The notes: generated by a model not told the origin, from the letters alone. A DNA stretch of 64,000 nt from Holophagaceae bacterium (GCA_025363715.1 JANYLR010000054.1:1-64000), one strand, 5' to 3'; shown: positions 17,814 to 26,382, counted from the stretch's first letter. A program made the numbers and translations.

Positions 17814-19283
17814 TCATGCCTCCCCCTTTGATTGATTGACGAGCACGGCTTCCACGGCGCTGCGGTCGCTGTAGGGGTACTTCACGCCGTGGATTTCCTG
17901 ATAAGGCTCATGGCCCTTCCCCGCCAGCAGCAAGAGATCGCCGGGGCGGCAGTCGGCAAGGGCCTGGCGCACAGATTCGCGGCGGTCGGCGTTACGGTGG
18001 TAGCGATTCCCATCCGCACGGAGCGGCTCCGGAATGCCCGGTGCGGCATCGTCCAGGATGCGTTCGGGATCTTCCGTCCGGGGATTATCACTGGTGTGCC
18101 AGAGCACGTCCGCGCCGGCCCCCACGGCCGCGGCCATGAGGGGCCGTTTGGTGCGATCCCGGTCGCCGCCACAGCCGAACAGCACGTGCAGTCGGCCCCC
18201 GGTTGGCAGCAGCCGCCGCCCCTCGGCCAGCAGCTTCTCCAGGGCATCCGGCGTGTGGGCGTAGTCCACCATCACGCCGAAGGGCTGGCCGCAATCCACC
18301 CGCTCCAGGCGGCCGGGAGCGCCCGTCACCCTTGGCACCGCGGGCAGCAGGCGGTTCAGGTCGAACCCTGCCTCGGCGCAGGCCGCCAAGGCCGCCAGCA
18401 GGTTGTAGGCGTTAAAGCGGCCCAGCAGCGGGCTCTCGATGTCGAAGTCACCCTGGAGTCCCCGCAGCCGGAACCGGGTGCCCGTGGGGCCCAGCTCCAG
18501 CTCCGTGGCCCGGTAGTCGGCCTCACGGTCAATGGCATAGCCCCAGCATCGGCCCCCCTCGAGCAGCCGGCGGCCATAGGGATCATCCACGTTCACCAGG
18601 AAGCGCTCGCTCTGGAGCTTCAGGCGGGCCTTGGCCAGGAAGTAGTCCTCCAGGGTGCCGTGGTAGTCGAGGTGGTCCTGGGTGAGGTTGGTGAACACGC
18701 CCACCTTGAACCGCGCGCCGTGGACCCGACCCAGGCAGAGGGCATGGCTGCTCACCTCCACCGCCGAGGCGACATCGCCGACCTCCAGGCTGCGCCGCAG
18801 CCAGCGGTAGAAGGCCGGGCTTTCGGGCGTGGTGCGAACGGCCTCTTCTTCCACCTCACCCGCCGCGTTCAGCACCGTACCCACCATGCCACAACCGATA
18901 CCCGCGCCCCGCAGGAGCTGCCGGATGAGGGTGGTGGTGGTGGTCTTGCCGTTGGTGCCGGTCACGCCGATGACCGCGATCCGCTCGTCTGGCGTGCCGT
19001 GCAGCCGGCGGGCCATCTCGGCCATGCGCAGCCTTGGATCCGCCAGGAAGGTGCAGGCCGCGACTTGCTCTGGCGTGTTCACGCCAGAGTTAGAAATGAC
19101 TGCAATGGCGCCTTGGGCGAGGGCCTGGGGTACGAACGAATCCCCGTCCGCCTTCTCGCCCTTCAGGGCCAGGAAGGCCCAGCCAGGCTGCACTTCCCGG
19201 CTGTCGCTGGTGAGGTCCAGCACCTCGACATCCGGTCCTGAGTTCCGGATGGCGATGCCGTCGATCAGAGAGTCGAGGTTCAT
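17814..19283 (-). CDS. murE: UDP-MurNAc-L-Ala-D-Glu--2,6-diaminopimelate ligase
   Basis: It adds the third stem-peptide residue. The P-loop is VTGTNGKTTTTT, followed by TTPESP, and the C-terminal domain carries DNPRTEDP, the motif that marks meso-diaminopimelate rather than lysine specificity. This implies A1-gamma type peptidoglycan, as in diderms. The length of 489 is normal. It overlaps ftsI by four bases, and its 3' side faces the 17351-17813 repeat island, which separates it from tsaC and murF. Confidence 0.95.
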   Translation of the reverse strand: MNLDSLIDGIAIRNSGPDVEVLDLTSDSREVQPGWAFLALKGEKADGDSFVPQALAQGAIAVISNSGVNTPEQVAACTFLADPRLRMAEMARRLHGTPDERIAVIGVTGTNGKTTTTTLIRQLLRGAGIGCGMVGTVLNAAGEVEEEAVRTTPESPAFYRWLRRSLEVGDVASAVEVSSHALCLGRVHGARFKVGVFTNLTQDHLDYHGTLEDYFLAKARLKLQSERFLVNVDDPYGRRLLEGGRCWGYAIDREADYRATELELGPTGTRFRLRGLQGDFDIESPLLGRFNAYNLLAALAACAEAGFDLNRLLPAVPRVTGAPGRLERVDCGQPFGVMVDYAHTPDALEKLLAEGRRLLPTGGRLHVLFGCGGDRDRTKRPLMAAAVGAGADVLWHTSDNPRTEDPERILDDAAPGIPEPLRADGNRYHRNADRRESVRQALADCRPGDLLLLAGKGHEPYQEIHGVKYPYSDRSAVEAVLVNQSKGEA

Positions 19284-21421
19284 GGCATGCCCGCCTTGAT
19301 CTTCACCACGGCGCCGGGCTCCAGGGGCGCGCCGGGCTCGGGCGTCTGGCCCAGCACCCGCGTGGCTGTGGTACCTGGCGTCGCTTCCACCTTTGGATGG
19401 CCGCCCACCAGCACGACGCGGTGGATGGCGGCCTTGAGGCTGAGGCCCTTGAGTTCGGGGACCCGGCCCCGCTCCACGTGCACGGTGGCCTCGTCCGTTT
19501 CGCTCACTGGCCAGTCCCGCAGGGAGAGTTTGAGATCGGCCTCGCGATCCGGATCCGGCGTTGTCTCCCGGAAGCGCAGGATGCCGTCGCCGATGCGCTT
19601 AAAAAGCGGCGCGGCCACGTCGCCGCCGGTGGTGTCTCCGGCCGGATCGTCCAGCATCACCAGCACGCCGAACTGGGGCCGGTCCGCCGGGAAGAACCCC
19701 ATGAACGAGGCGAAGTGGCGCTTGGGATCGTACTTGCCGTCGATGAGCTTGCGGCTGGTGCCGGTCTTGCCGAAGGCTTCCACGCCGTTGTCCAGCTTGG
19801 CCCGCTTGCCGGTGCCCTGGGTGATGACGCCCTTGAGGGTCTCCTTCATGAGGTTCGCAGTCTCCTCACTGAGGACCTGGCTGCGCACCGTGGGCTTGAA
19901 TTCCTTCAGCAGCAGGCCCTTGTCGTTGTAGATGCGCTGCACGAGGATGGGCTGCATGAGCTTGCCGCCATTGGCCAGGGCGCAGGCTGCCATGAGGATC
20001 TGCAGGGGCGTGGTGCTGAGGCCGTAGCCGTAGGAGAAGGTGTACTGGGTGGGCACGCTCCAGCGATCCGGCGCGATCATGCGGCCAGCGCTTTCGCCGG
20101 GGAAGTTCAGGCCGGTGGCATCGCCAAAGCCGAACTTGCGCAGGTACTGGTAGTGGATGGCCGGATCCAGGCGGGTGCCGATCTTGGCGGCGCCGATGTT
20201 GGAGCTCAGCCAAAGGATCTCTTCAAAGGACAGCACGCCATAGCGATGGGTATCCGTGATGGCCGGTACCTTGGGGCTGTACAGCCAGCGCCCCCCCATG
20301 CATTCGATCCGCTCCCCCAGCCGGACCTTGCGCTCTTCCAGCGCGATGGCGGCGGTGAAGATCTTCATGGTGGAGCCGGGCTCGTAGACGTCCTCCACCG
20401 GGTGCACCTTGCGGGCCGCCTTCTGCCGCTCCAGCTCGCGGTGCAGTTCATCCCGCTCTCCGGCCGACAGCTCGGCTTCCGCCCGGTTCTTGAACTTCTT
20501 CGGCAGGATGTGATTGGGATCGAAGGTGGGGGTGCCCGCCATGGCCAGGATCTCGCCGGTCTGGGGATCCACCACCACGGCGTAGACCGTCTTGGGCCGG
20601 GAGACCCTCATGCCCTCCTCCAGGGCATTCTCGACGATGTGCTGGATCGAAGCGTCCAGGCTGAGCTGCAGGGAGGCCCCATTCACCGGCACCTGGCTGT
20701 AGTTCTCCTGCAGGATGAGCAGCTTGCCGTGGGCGTCCCGGGGCGCGATGAGCTCGCCCTTCACGCCGGCCAGCTGCTTGTCGTAGCTCTGCTCGATGCC
20801 CAGCTGGCCCAGGCCGTCGATGTTGGTGAAGCCGATGATCTGCGCGGCCAGCCTGCCCCGCGGATAGAAGCGCTGGCTTTCAGGCTGGAACTCGATGCCA
20901 TCCAGATCCAGGGCCCGGATGGCGGCCACCTTGCCGGGCGGGAGGTGGCGTTCCAGGTAGACGAAGGTCTTTTTACGCAGGAGCTTGTCGGTGAGCTGCC
21001 CCTTGGTCTGCTCCAGGATCGGCGCCAGCCGGGCCGCCACTTCGGCGGCGGCCTTCCGATTGGGGCTCCCCCACTGGCGCTCGTCGCCCTTGCCGGGTTT
21101 GTAGTCGGGGTAGAAGACGCGGGGATCGGCGAAAAGGCTTTCCACCTTGATGGAGATGGCCAGGGGCTCGCCGCGGCGGTCCCGCAGCTCCCCGCGGATG
21201 GGCGGCACCGGCACGAGGGTGGTGTGCTGCTGCTCCGCCTTGGCCTGGTAGCGCTTGTGCTCGATGCCCTGGAGCCAGAGCAGCCTCAGGAAAATCAGCA
21301 GGGCCCAGAAGGCCATGGCGCCCATGATCCAGGGCATGCGCCGACCCAGCAGATCCACGGGATCCTGCCGGCCCAGGACGCGCCTGGAGACATGGGGTTC
21401 TGTGGCGAAGCGGAGGGACAC
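19280..21421 (-). CDS. ftsI: Division-specific transpeptidase (class B PBP) with one PASTA domain
   Basis: This septal peptidoglycan transpeptidase has one membrane segment near residues 31-52 (PWIMGAMAFWALLIFLRLLW), a PBP dimerisation domain, then the transpeptidase domain. The active site motifs are EPGSTMKIF (SxxK), LSSNIGA (SxN) and FGKTGTS (KTG). A single PASTA domain occupies the last ~60 residues (from about RVPELKGLS), more typical of SpoVD-like proteins than of proteobacterial FtsI. The start is GTG 21421, which is uncertain; the region before it carries a heptamer array. Confidence 0.93.
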   Translation of the reverse strand: MSLRFATEPHVSRRVLGRQDPVDLLGRRMPWIMGAMAFWALLIFLRLLWLQGIEHKRYQAKAEQQHTTLVPVPPIRGELRDRRGEPLAISIKVESLFADPRVFYPDYKPGKGDERQWGSPNRKAAAEVAARLAPILEQTKGQLTDKLLRKKTFVYLERHLPPGKVAAIRALDLDGIEFQPESQRFYPRGRLAAQIIGFTNIDGLGQLGIEQSYDKQLAGVKGELIAPRDAHGKLLILQENYSQVPVNGASLQLSLDASIQHIVENALEEGMRVSRPKTVYAVVVDPQTGEILAMAGTPTFDPNHILPKKFKNRAEAELSAGERDELHRELERQKAARKVHPVEDVYEPGSTMKIFTAAIALEERKVRLGERIECMGGRWLYSPKVPAITDTHRYGVLSFEEILWLSSNIGAAKIGTRLDPAIHYQYLRKFGFGDATGLNFPGESAGRMIAPDRWSVPTQYTFSYGYGLSTTPLQILMAACALANGGKLMQPILVQRIYNDKGLLLKEFKPTVRSQVLSEETANLMKETLKGVITQGTGKRAKLDNGVEAFGKTGTSRKLIDGKYDPKRHFASFMGFFPADRPQFGVLVMLDDPAGDTTGGDVAAPLFKRIGDGILRFRETTPDPDREADLKLSLRDWPVSETDEATVHVERGRVPELKGLSLKAAIHRVVLVGGHPKVEATPGTTATRVLGQTPEPGAPLEPGAVVKIKAGMP

Positions 21422-21460
21422 GGGTGGGCTGTGGGCTATGGGCGGTTGGAGGGTGGGTTG

Positions 21461-21495
21461 GCTTCAGGCTTCAGGCTTCAGGCTTCAGGCTTCAG
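21461..21495. repeat. Five perfect copies of the heptamer GCTTCAG
   Basis: Five perfect tandem copies of GCTTCAG lie in the 172-bp gap between ftsL (ending 21594) and ftsI. A looser run of GCCTGGA-like words follows at about 21568-21590. The gap shows no gene. Short arrays like this can shift by slippage and may differ between strains. Confidence 0.9.
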
Positions 21496-21593
21496 GAAAG
21501 AATCCTGGTGGTTCCAACGGGCGCACATCAAGCCATGAACAGCTTCCTCGATCTGAACGGCCCCCCTGGAGCCTGGAGCCTAGAGCCTACATC

Positions 21594-21962
21594 CTACAGC
21601 CCATCCGAAGAGACCGGACGGAGCTTGGCGATGCGCTGGTCATCCGGAGTGAAGGCACGGTGGACTAGGTGGCCCTGCTTGCGGGGCTGCAGCCCGGCCT
21701 TCTGGGCATAGACTTGGACTTCCTCATCCCGCTGGAAGCGGCTGCGCTCGAGCATGAGCTTGCGCTGCAGCTCCTCCTCCTTGTGGATGCGCTCCTTGAT
21801 CTCGCCCATGGCGTAGCTCAGGCGGGTGCTCTGGATCTTCAGGTAGGCGAGGGTGGCCAGGGGCATGGCCAGGGCCAGCACAAGAAGGAGCAGGCGGAGG
21901 ATGCCCTCGCTCTCCACCGTGCGGGTGGGAGAGGCGGAGTTCGGCAGAATTCCGACGACCAT
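21594..21962 (-). CDS. ftsL: FtsL-like cell division protein
   Basis: A 122-residue bitopic protein with a short N-terminal cytoplasmic part, one membrane segment (about 21-43, ILRLLLLVLALAMPLATLAY) and a charged coiled-coil (about 44-85, rich in Glu, Lys and Arg). Size, topology and position between rsmH and ftsI identify it as the FtsL/FtsB-type scaffold of the divisome. Sequence identity within this family is always low, so the call rests mainly on layout. Confidence 0.8.
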   Translation of the reverse strand: MVVGILPNSASPTRTVESEGILRLLLLVLALAMPLATLAYLKIQSTRLSYAMGEIKERIHKEEELQRKLMLERSRFQRDEEVQVYAQKAGLQPRKQGHLVHRAFTPDDQRIAKLRPVSSDGL

Positions 21963-21973
21963 GGGGACCTCGT

Positions 21974-22936
21974 TCAGGGGAGCCGTTCCGCCACGCGCAG
22001 GCGGGCGGACCGGGAGGGAGGATTGGCGGTGGCTTCGGCCTCGCTGGGGGCGATGCCACCGGCCTGGAGGAGCTTCAGGACCTTGGGGAGTTCAACGGGG
22101 GCCACGCGGCCCGGACCGTCGTAGATGCCAGCCAGGCGGCGCAGGGTCTGCTTGACGATGCGATCCTCCAGGCTGTGGAAGCTGATGACCGCGAGGCGGC
22201 CGCCGGGACGCAGGTGGGATACGGCGGTTTCCAGCGAGACGGCCAGCCGGTCCAGCTCGCCGTTCACGGCGATGCGGATGGCCTGGAAGGTGCGGGTGGC
22301 CGGGTCGCTGTGGCCCTTGCGCTTGGCGGGTTCCCGGGGAATCACGGTGTAGACCGCCCGGGCCAGGTCGTGGGTGGTGTCCAGGCGGCCCTCGTGGAGG
22401 GCCCGCAGGATGGCCCGGGCGATGGGGCGGCTGGCCCGCTCTTCGCCGTACTGGTAGATGGCATTGGCCAGGCTTTCATCGGTCTGTTCGGCGATCCAGG
22501 CCCGGGCCGAGAGGCCATGCTCGGGATCCATCCGCATATCCAGCGGCCCTGCGTCCCGGAAGCTGAAGCCCCGTTCCGGTGTCCGGAGCTGGAGCGTGGA
22601 AACGCCGAGGTCCGCCAGGATGGCGTCGAAGCCCTCGGGGGCCTGGGCGGCCCGCCAGGCCAGGAACTGCGGTTCGTCCCAAAGGTCCTCATAGGCAGAG
22701 GCCAGAATGCTGAGCCGGGCATCCGAGCCCAAACGTTCTGCAGCCAGGCTCCGGGCGTCGGGATCCCGATCCACGCCCAGGTAGCGGCTGTCGGTGTCGG
22801 CCTTCGCGAGCAGGGCCTCGGCATGGCCGCCGAGCCCGAGGGTGAGGTCGAGGATTCGGGCTGCCGGGGGCAGCACGAGGTGGTCCAGAACTTCCTGGAG
22901 CAGGACGGGGACATGAACGGGAGCCGCGGTCATCAT
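21974..22936 (-). CDS. rsmH: 16S rRNA (cytosine(1402)-N4)-methyltransferase
   Basis: It methylates N4 of C1402 in the ribosomal P site. The SAM-binding motif DLTLGLGGHAEALL is near residue 30. Other family marks are FDAILADLGVST, RGFSFRDAGPLDMRMD, and the C-terminal AVISFHSLEDRIVK. The length of 320 is normal. Its start codon shares one base with the mraZ stop (TGATG), so the two are translated together. Confidence 0.95.
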   Translation of the reverse strand: MMTAAPVHVPVLLQEVLDHLVLPPAARILDLTLGLGGHAEALLAKADTDSRYLGVDRDPDARSLAAERLGSDARLSILASAYEDLWDEPQFLAWRAAQAPEGFDAILADLGVSTLQLRTPERGFSFRDAGPLDMRMDPEHGLSARAWIAEQTDESLANAIYQYGEERASRPIARAILRALHEGRLDTTHDLARAVYTVIPREPAKRKGHSDPATRTFQAIRIAVNGELDRLAVSLETAVSHLRPGGRLAVISFHSLEDRIVKQTLRRLAGIYDGPGRVAPVELPKVLKLLQAGGIAPSEAEATANPPSRSARLRVAERLP

Positions 22937-23421
22937 CAGATTCCCAAGTCCGCGAGCTGGGCCAGGTCGTCCGCGCCCAGGGGTTCGGCCGCCAGGCGGC
23001 GCTCGAAGCCAGCCTTGTTCCAGAGGGCCAGGTGGTCCATCTGGCCCAGCACGGCGACTTCGCCCGTCAGCTGGGCGGCTTCCCGCAGGATGGGGGGGAT
23101 GACGAAGCGGCCCTGGGCGTCGGGTTCCACTTCGCTGCCGAAGTAGGCCGTCGTCTCCAGGAATTTGCGCTTGGCAGGGCTGGTGGAAGGCAGGGTGGCC
23201 AGGCGGGCTTCGATGGCCTCCCAGACAGGCAGGGGGTAGAGGCGAGCCGATCGCCCATCCAGCGAGGTCAGGTAGTGCCGCAGGGCGACCGCCCCATCGC
23301 GCAGGCCTTCGCCCCCCTCGCCCTGGGCGAAGGTCTCCAACTCGGCCTTGAAGGAGGTGGGGAGCTTCAAGCGCCCCTTCTCATCCACCGTGGCCGGTGA
23401 GTTCCCGCGAAGTCGCAGCAC
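22936..23421 (-). CDS. mraZ: Transcriptional regulator MraZ
   Basis: The first gene of the dcw cluster encodes a protein with two SpoVT/AbrB-like DNA-binding repeats. The first begins GNSPATVDEKGRLKLP and the second reads VEPDAQGRFVIPPILRE. MraZ proteins form rings and bind tandem short boxes upstream of their own operon. Five such boxes are visible at 23475-23519. At 161 residues it is slightly longer than E. coli MraZ (152). Confidence 0.95.
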   Translation of the reverse strand: MLRLRGNSPATVDEKGRLKLPTSFKAELETFAQGEGGEGLRDGAVALRHYLTSLDGRSARLYPLPVWEAIEARLATLPSTSPAKRKFLETTAYFGSEVEPDAQGRFVIPPILREAAQLTGEVAVLGQMDHLALWNKAGFERRLAAEPLGADDLAQLADLGI

Positions 23422-23474
23422 CGGTATCGCCTTTCAATCAACAACCCAGAAGAGGAGATTGAACCGGAGCACGA

Positions 23475-23519
23475 CCACTTTGATCCACTTCAGCCCACTT
23501 TTCTCCACTGAGAACCACT
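23475..23519 (-). promoter_or_regulatory. Five MraZ-box-like decamer repeats upstream of mraZ
   Basis: AGTGG occurs five times on the minus strand at exactly 10-bp spacing (plus-strand CCACT at 23475, 23485, 23495, 23505 and 23515). This matches the established layout of MraZ operators, tandem TGG-containing boxes one helical turn apart. A TATACA hexamer on the minus strand (23531-23526) could be the -10 element, which would place the boxes over the transcription start and fit autorepression. Confidence 0.82.
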
Positions 23520-23521
23520 TC

Positions 23522-23820
23522 GAAGTGTATAAACACCAGAGAAGTCAACAAGAGGAAATAAAAACGAAAAAGACACGCAAAGGCCTAGCGCTTTCGTGTC
23601 GGGTCCCCAGGGATGGCGTCACCGGGGGTCGGATGTGGCGGGGCCATCGTCCGGATGGACTGGAGCCTGTGGACCCGCGCCGGAATTGTGATGCGCGTAT
23701 TTCCGGCCTTGGTCGAGAATGGTCCCAACCCGCTCTACAGGCCCCTCCACTGCCGATGCTGCTCCACCAAGAATCGGCGGCTATCCCCAAACCATCCGTC
23801 AGGATCCCCCCGAGGCCCCC
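23522..23820. other. Divergent intergenic gap between mraZ and the NCS2 permease gene
   Basis: Apart from the start of the mraZ promoter, the stretch holds one imperfect hairpin (GACACG/CGTGTC arms at 23572-23577 and 23595-23600). About 220 bp follow in which I see no conserved gene. An in-frame upstream extension of the permease (from 23719) is Pro-rich and probably untranslated. Confidence 0.5.
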
Positions 23821-25101
23821 ATGCTGCGCCGCACCATCGACGTCGAAGAACGCCTGCCCCTGTTGCAGACCGTGCCCCTGAGCCTGCAGCACCTGTTCGC
23901 CATGTTTGGCGCCACGGTGCTGGTGCCCTTCCTCTTCAAGGTGAACCCCGCCACCTGCCTGCTGATGAACGGCGTGGGCACCCTCATCTACCTCTTCGTG
24001 GCCAAGGGCCGCATCCCCGCCTACCTGGGCTCCAGCTTCGCCTTCCTCTCGCCGGTCTTCGCCGTGTTGGCGGCGGGCCTGAGCTATTCCGCGGCCCAGG
24101 GCGGCTTCATCGTCTTCGGCCTCATCTTCATCCTGGTCTCCCAGGTGGTGCGCTTCGCGGGCACTGGCTGGATCGACATCATCTTCCCCCCCGCGGCCAT
24201 GGGCGCCATCGTGGCCATCATCGGCCTTGAACTGGCCCCGGTGGCCACGAACATGGCGGGCCTCACTGCGAGCAGCGTGCCCCTGGGCATGTCCCTCAAG
24301 CTGGCCCTGGTGGTCTCCCTCTCTACCCTGGCCATCACCATCCTGGCCTCCGTGCTGCTGCGCGGCTTCCTGGCAGTGATCCCGGTGTTGCTGGGCGTCC
24401 TCGCGGGCTATCTGCTCTCCCTGGGCCTCGGTGTGGTGGATCTGCAGGCGGTCAGTGCGGCCCCCTGGTTCCAGGTGCCCACGCTCTACGCGCCCACCTT
24501 CAACCTGCAAGCCATCCTCATCATCCTGCCCGCCTCCCTGGTGGTGCTGGCCGAGCATGTGGGCCACCTGGTGGTGACCGGCAACATCGTGGGCCGCGAC
24601 CTCATGAAGGAGCCCGGCCTGCACCGCTCCCTGCTGGGCGACGGTCTCTCCAACGTGCTGTCGGGCCTGGTGGGCGCCACGCCCAACACCACCTACGGCG
24701 AGAACATCGGCGTCATGGCCATCACCAAGGTCTATAGCGTGTGGGTCATCCGCGGCACCGCGATCATCGCCATCCTGGTCTCGTTCTCCGGCAAGCTGGC
24801 CGCGATCATTCGCAGCATTCCCACGCCGGTCATGGGCGGCGTCTGCATCCTGCTCTTCGGCGTCATCGCCGCCGCGGGCATCCGCATGCTCATTGAGAAG
24901 AAGGTGGACTACACCCAGTCCCGCAACCTGATCCTCACCTCCGTGGTGCTCATCAGCGGCATCAGCGGCGCCGCCGTGAAGCTGGGCACCGTGGAGCTGA
25001 AGGGCATGGCCCTGGGCACGGTGGTGGCCATCGGCCTGAGCCTGCTCTTCTGGGGCTTTGATCGCCTGGGCATCAGCAACGACACTGAAGCTCAGCACTG
25101 A
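23821..25101 (+). CDS. NCS2-family nucleobase permease (uracil/xanthine type)
   Basis: A 426-residue transporter with 12-14 hydrophobic segments of the UraA/PyrP kind. It opens with LQHLFAMFGATVLVP, and the substrate-site regions FPPAAMGAIVAIIGLELAP and GLVGATPNTTYGENIGVMAI are preserved. Family members import uracil, xanthine or urate with protons. ATG 23821 follows a GAGG with 8-nt spacing. Its place directly before an RpiR regulator and the purine island favours a purine base as substrate, but UraA-like sequence features keep uracil possible. Confidence 0.88.
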   Translation: MLRRTIDVEERLPLLQTVPLSLQHLFAMFGATVLVPFLFKVNPATCLLMNGVGTLIYLFVAKGRIPAYLGSSFAFLSPVFAVLAAGLSYSAAQGGFIVFGLIFILVSQVVRFAGTGWIDIIFPPAAMGAIVAIIGLELAPVATNMAGLTASSVPLGMSLKLALVVSLSTLAITILASVLLRGFLAVIPVLLGVLAGYLLSLGLGVVDLQAVSAAPWFQVPTLYAPTFNLQAILIILPASLVVLAEHVGHLVVTGNIVGRDLMKEPGLHRSLLGDGLSNVLSGLVGATPNTTYGENIGVMAITKVYSVWVIRGTAIIAILVSFSGKLAAIIRSIPTPVMGGVCILLFGVIAAAGIRMLIEKKVDYTQSRNLILTSVVLISGISGAAVKLGTVELKGMALGTVVAIGLSLLFWGFDRLGISNDTEAQH

Positions 25102-25140
25102 ACGGTTTTCCCAAGGGAATCAGACCAAAGCCCCGCCGGA

Positions 25141-25149
25141 TGGTATGAT
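25141..25149 (+). promoter_or_regulatory. Extended -10 promoter element giving a near-leaderless transcript
   Basis: TGG followed by TATGAT (25144-25149) forms an extended -10 element. The rpiR-type ATG lies at 25161, 11 nt after the hexamer, so transcription would start 0-5 nt before the start codon. No Shine-Dalgarno sequence is present, which agrees with leaderless translation. Confidence 0.45.
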
Positions 25150-25160
25150 TCCCCATCAAA

Positions 25161-26066
25161 ATGGCGAACGATACCCTTCCCCAGCCCATCCAGACACGCC
25201 TCGCCGAAGCCTACCGGGATCTCCCGGAAGCCATGCGGCGGGTGGCTGATGCCCTGATGTCCGACCCCCTGCTGGGGGCCCTCTGGGGCATCGAATCCAT
25301 GGCCACCCGAGCCGAGGTCAGCGTCGGCACCGTGGTCCGCTTCGCCAAGCGCCTCGGCTACAGAGGTTTCAGCGAATTCCGGGACGCCCTCCGGGGGGCC
25401 TGCCACGCCCGCTCGGGGGATTCGGATCTGGAGCTCATGGAAGCCCCCACGGACGTCTTTGGCACCCTGGCGGAGGTGGCCCGCCGGGATGGGGAGAACT
25501 TCACCCGCCTGATTCAGATGGTGGACCAGCCCACCCTCGAAGCCGCCGTCCGGATGCTCGTCAAGGCCCATCACCGGGTGATCCTTGGACGGGGGGTGTC
25601 CCATGTCATGAGCCTCATCATGGGGTTCTACCTCACCCAGGCCGGCCTGCCCTGCATCGCGGCCATCCCATCGGACTTCTCCAACCAGGTGGCCAACCTC
25701 GGCACCGAGGACGTCCTGGTGGTGCTGAGCTTCGCGCCCTACAGCCGCGAAACCCTGGACGCGGCCCAGTTCGCCAAGGAAAGCGGGATCCCCGTCATCG
25801 CCTTCTCGGACCACGCGGATTCGCCCCTGAAGCCGCACTCAGACATCCTCATCCCCGTGCCCAGTGAGGATCTGCTCTTCAGTTGCAGCATCACCACCTT
25901 CGCCGCCCTGGCCCACGCCTTCGCCATCGTGGTGGCGGCCCAGGATCACTCGGGCACCCTCAAGCGCCTGAAGGCTGCCGACAAGGTGGCCCAGCCCCTC
26001 CTGGTGAACCACTGGCTGCCCATGCAACCCGGGGCCTTCAACGTGGGACACGTGCGGAAGCCCTGA
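25161..26066 (+). CDS. RpiR/MurR-family transcriptional regulator
   Basis: The protein of 301 residues has an N-terminal helix-turn-helix domain (about 1-80; recognition region AEVSVGTVVRFAKRLGYRGF) and a SIS domain (about 120-260). Such regulators normally sense phosphorylated sugars. The SIS motif here reads ILGRGVSHVMSLIMG and a later VVLSFAPYSRETLD. It lies between the nucleobase permease and the deaminase and importer genes, so it is the best local candidate for controlling the purine island. Its ligand could be a phosphoribosyl compound, but this is inference. A terminator follows at 26082. Confidence 0.88.
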   Translation: MANDTLPQPIQTRLAEAYRDLPEAMRRVADALMSDPLLGALWGIESMATRAEVSVGTVVRFAKRLGYRGFSEFRDALRGACHARSGDSDLELMEAPTDVFGTLAEVARRDGENFTRLIQMVDQPTLEAAVRMLVKAHHRVILGRGVSHVMSLIMGFYLTQAGLPCIAAIPSDFSNQVANLGTEDVLVVLSFAPYSRETLDAAQFAKESGIPVIAFSDHADSPLKPHSDILIPVPSEDLLFSCSITTFAALAHAFAIVVAAQDHSGTLKRLKAADKVAQPLLVNHWLPMQPGAFNVGHVRKP

Positions 26067-26081
26067 GCCACCGATGGCGTC

Positions 26082-26121
26082 AGAACCAGAGCTGCCTTCA
26101 TCACCGGCAGCGGTTCTTTTT
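26082..26121 (+). terminator. Rho-independent terminator of the RpiR-type gene
   Basis: AGAACC and GCTGCC (26082-26096, with a 3-nt bulge) pair with GGCAGC and GGTTCT (26106-26117), followed by a T-run to 26121. The position is 16 nt after the stop codon. The left arm of the repeat island starts two bases further on. Confidence 0.85.
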
Positions 26122-26122
26122 C

Positions 26123-26382
26123 TTTCATCCCCGTCCATCCCCGGCCAAATGCTTTTCAGATCCGATCCCGCCCCCGCCTGACTTCGATCTGGGCGACCCG
26201 AAATTCAAGCGCAGTCAGATCTTCAGGCCGGTGGCAGCCGCCCAAGGGTGTTTGCCACCTTGAAGACGGGGCCGATGATCTGTTCGGAATGCAGCTCTTC
26301 AAGCATGGTGGGCTCCAGCACTCAGTTGTCGAAGGATCGAAGATTTTTTTGCCGGGGATGAACGGGGATAGACGGGGATAAT
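26123..26382. repeat. Repeat island with inverted arms around a decayed reading frame
   Basis: The left arm (26123-26149) and right arm (26348-26382) are inverted copies built on the word GGGGATGAAC: two units on the left, three on the right. Between them lies a broken minus-strand frame that resembles the start of a GxxExxY protein. The layout (inverted arms, internal frame, insertion just after a terminator) looks like a small mobile or once-mobile element. The gap 26383-26476 shows nothing else recognisable. Confidence 0.7.
26156..26306 (-). pseudogene. Remnant of a GxxExxY (PDDEXK_3-type) protein gene
   Basis: A frame from ATG 26306 reads MLEELHSEQIIGPVFKVAN, then TLG, and stops at 26223. 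The IIGxxFKVxNTLG pattern is the usual N terminus of GxxExxY proteins, which belong to the PD-(D/E)XK nuclease-like superfamily. A second piece in another frame (26212-26156) reads ALEFRVAQIEVRRGRDRI, resembling the next part of such proteins (the ALAxELRxAGI region). The GxxExxY motif itself and all later catalytic parts are missing, so this is a deleted, frameshifted relic. The match is from memory of the family and should be checked. Confidence 0.5.

Noticed and set aside
17347..17817. 156-residue frame across the tsaC-murE gap
   Set aside because: It is produced by the CACAGAGGA-type inverted repeats; the product is repeat-derived and lacks any family features.
19397..21538. 713-residue plus-strand frame antisense to ftsI
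   Set aside because: It mirrors the ftsI gene in a GC-rich genome and has no motifs.
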